A program made the position numbers and the translations under genes. Shown piece after piece: positions 44,201-44,837 of a DNA stretch of 44,837 bases. The notes beneath the pieces are model-generated. The model ran no database searches. It worked only from the letters and a program-made list of their open reading frames with translations, and was not told the origin of the DNA. Source of the stretch: Candidatus Methanoperedens sp. (lineage in GTDB: Archaea; Halobacteriota; Methanosarcinia; Methanosarcinales; Methanoperedenaceae); contig JAPMTS010000054.1 in NCBI GenBank assembly GCA_026552955.1, forward strand, positions 1-44,837, given 5' to 3'. Position 1 is the stretch's first letter. The number at the start of each line of letters is the position of its first letter.

Positions 44201-44414
44201 TTTGCTTTCCTGCTATGTCATCTCCACCCCACCATGACCAGCCAGTCAACCCATTACCAAAGAAAGGACCAATTTGTAACGGTGTTTGTCCTATCTCAAG
44301 AATAGCAGTATAATTGGATTCCGCCTTTGCGGGAGTCACCATACAAGACATTAAAATCCATATCGAAAAGATCAAAAACACATTAGAAAAAATCTTAAAA
44401 TTATATTTAGACAC
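41256..44414 (-). CDS. secreted multihaem c-type cytochrome, 21 haem motifs
   Basis: From GTG 44414 the protein has 1052 residues: signal peptide (FKIFSNVFLIFSIWILMS, cleavage near AKAES), then 19 CxxCH and two CxxxCH sites (CAYKCH near 43777, CYVGCH near 42124). A haem-poor Ig-like stretch separates the fourth and fifth CxxCH sites. There is no C-terminal membrane helix, so it is secreted or pseudo-periplasmic and probably moves electrons between the membrane and outside acceptors. The GTG follows GGAAGTGA and starts a clean signal peptide. The longer frame to 44519 would put a charged segment first. Confidence 0.9.
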   Translation of the reverse strand: MSKYNFKIFSNVFLIFSIWILMSCMVTPAKAESNYTAILEIGQTPLQIGPFFGNGLTGWSWWGGDDIAGKQKNLITLMLLNETSGNISPVSGLIPLVDVIYPHVNQIYSPDPMDGSTPLMYTQRVQPVYLQEEMDHPGTYSGYFIYNSFGDQYSGNYTVTYDSMINGKQVTAASQFQTTIYGCQKCHNRKLDNLETSFIHGELDGEQYEYCAYKCHGGSKGFYPLLEPPLYGPPVNANPMHVHDMEYGHSGGFLEGSNYSQPPYNIYSHRTVALCEECHTSFIHDSIGTDIANIANYTLYGNNISFSSGKHSDITCVQCHFGPGPWSGEMTIFQGTLGSYNPTFTSSLSVSDMYEINIDGTNEEGTQALEIRVIGDDFISPTSGYVSLYLIGPVDNSSTGLQTPCGPSENIPCEKTQYLSEPLVMNITNPNNGKWLAKLTRLQEGTINYTIISNYPMGIKPNIIIPECNDCHNQDSIPEEKRYSKYTIPDWNPGFAHADTNGDGTLDIQCRMCHNSMHNITVKTCQYCHAMAPANHPISEPYFSQYNQTQCLSCHGDTHNVTRGGGPDCISCHDNGGISTKQVNVNILNNSVHRNLNFDVIVPPGLRTDNRVCWGCHQSDGTQPRDHPDRTTNPYGCIDCHGRDIDTQPPHIRSGYTIYTNPARKIGQEIVDGYAIGPASTGQNMTHMKDTTVSDNSLFKVNQEEYMFSRHSNPFAPGRYPGTFDGGNRDPNIVCINCHAQKIRDFGHNKENTLINGTGLFCYVGCHNLWINYPVYPLPTPHEISVTKCTDCHSLLVGWESPAHNVPDEVEVPPGYYFNIVFIGSKIGTSAHARLVNDTATGLPFNNKGCLVCHTDAGFTLRSNGTNLDIILNEDSKSHLWKSESFCTDCHSLPGEPPLSGPDLPPHNFHAIGKGNNSACLDCHGGTDKRDHNIMRIGGTNCTSCHSPGDANVSLFGRHADINISDGPGNVTNNDCWTCHFQKDMNRSNVYLCGACHSNDSGIVRVVDPSLIKSDFMHGMTTCKACHAPSGYHQKGNVGPLGLIERIQKKIS

Positions 44415-44668
44415 AATTAATTCACTTCCATCATAGAACCAAATCCTATCCTTTCTTTGCAATCCCGTTTTCTTGAATAACAAATATAGACTTACTTTTG
44501 GGATAATAAATATATCCATCTCCCCATGATGACTACTAAAATAAACAATATTCTACCTTATTTTTGAATAATCAAGAAAATCTATACTTTCCATATAAAA
44601 AGACATTTTAATAAATTCAAAAACAAAATTTAAAGTAAAATAGAACCGAAAAATTTATTTTGGAGGAA

Positions 44669-44837
44669 TTATATTACTTCCAGTATCCCTTTACCTTGAT
44701 ACTTCTTTAATAGTCTTAGTCTATCAATATCAGCACTCAATAGTATTTTACCCCAACTTTGAGTAAATTTTATCCAAAAATTTCCAATAATCAACATGTA
44801 TAGAGCCAATAATGTTAAAAAACAGTTACAAATCTGT
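44669..44837 (-). CDS. C-terminal part of an unidentified gene, cut by the window edge
   Basis: An open frame runs in from the right edge to a stop at 44669. The readable part starts hydrophobic (CFLTLLALYMLIIGNFW) and ends soluble and basic (SADIDRLRLLKKYQGKGILE). I do not recognise it. It may be the end of a membrane protein or a chance frame in AT-rich DNA. The 254 bp between it and the cytochrome start would hold the cytochrome promoter. Confidence 0.35.
   Translation of the reverse strand, partial: QICNCFLTLLALYMLIIGNFWIKFTQSWGKILLSADIDRLRLLKKYQGKGILEVI

Noticed and set aside
44415-44519. 35-residue N-terminal extension of the cytochrome
   Set aside because: It would place a charged segment before a clean signal peptide. 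GTG 44414 has a Shine-Dalgarno-like GGAAGTGA and starts directly at that signal peptide.

Overview
ORGANISM. The window reads as archaeal, most likely a Methanosarcinales relative of the Candidatus Methanoperedens (ANME-2d) type. This placement is an inference. The evidence is: an A1AO ATP synthase operon in Methanosarcina-like order (H-I-K-E-C-F-A-B-D), a TrmB-family regulator, the archaeal lumazine-synthase-like riboflavin synthase, BRE/TATA-like promoters, a tRNA gene with no encoded CCA, a LipS/BioB-like radical SAM protein with its own ferredoxin, and a secreted cytochrome with 21 haem motifs. No rRNA gene or species marker is present.

LAYOUT. (1) 0.2-8.5 kb: a fatty-acid beta-oxidation island. 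It holds two acyl-CoA dehydrogenases, a 3-hydroxyacyl-CoA dehydrogenase, an enoyl-CoA hydratase, FixC/FixX (ETF:quinone oxidoreductase type) and, convergent to these, both ETF subunits. Its thiolase has lost the middle of the protein, including the nucleophilic cysteine. (2) 8.6-9.9 kb: a decayed strip with a truncated-haemoglobin remnant, an Ogt DNA-repair gene, tRNA-Arg(GCG) and a broken acyltransferase-3 gene. (3) 9.9-14.5 kb: an RND/MMPL exporter split into two six-helix half proteins with a membrane-anchored Ig-like partner, divergent from a TrmB regulator across a perfect palindrome. (4) 14.5-15.3 kb: two identical 54-bp hairpin repeats and riboflavin synthase. (5) 15.4-22.6 kb: a duplicated CHASE4 histidine kinase / response regulator cassette; one kinase has two CHASE4 sensor units in tandem. 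(6) 22.8-24.8 kb: a GT-C glycosyltransferase and a rhodanese lipoprotein. (7) 25-33.2 kb: the A1AO ATP synthase. (8) 33.2-36.1 kb: an HTH regulator, a secreted protein of unknown function, a radical SAM protein with a ferredoxin, and a 52-residue protein. (9) 36.2-38.3 kb: radC, a mobA remnant, fdhD and mobB. (10) 38.4-44.8 kb: small membrane proteins, a tRNA-Ser-like fragment, a secreted TolB-type propeller, the multihaem cytochrome and a partial gene at the right edge.

HOW IT WORKS TOGETHER. Acyl-CoA oxidation would deliver electrons from the acyl-CoA dehydrogenases to ETF, then through FixCX to a membrane quinone. The respiratory chain could end at multihaem cytochromes, and the ATP synthase would use the resulting ion gradient. 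FdhD and MobB serve maturation of Mo/W enzymes.

DECAY. Several genes are broken, and two of them (thiolase and mobA) have lost their middle while staying in frame. This is either repeated in-frame deletion or assembly collapse, and it is the most important point to verify. No CRISPR array, rRNA or intact insertion sequence was seen.
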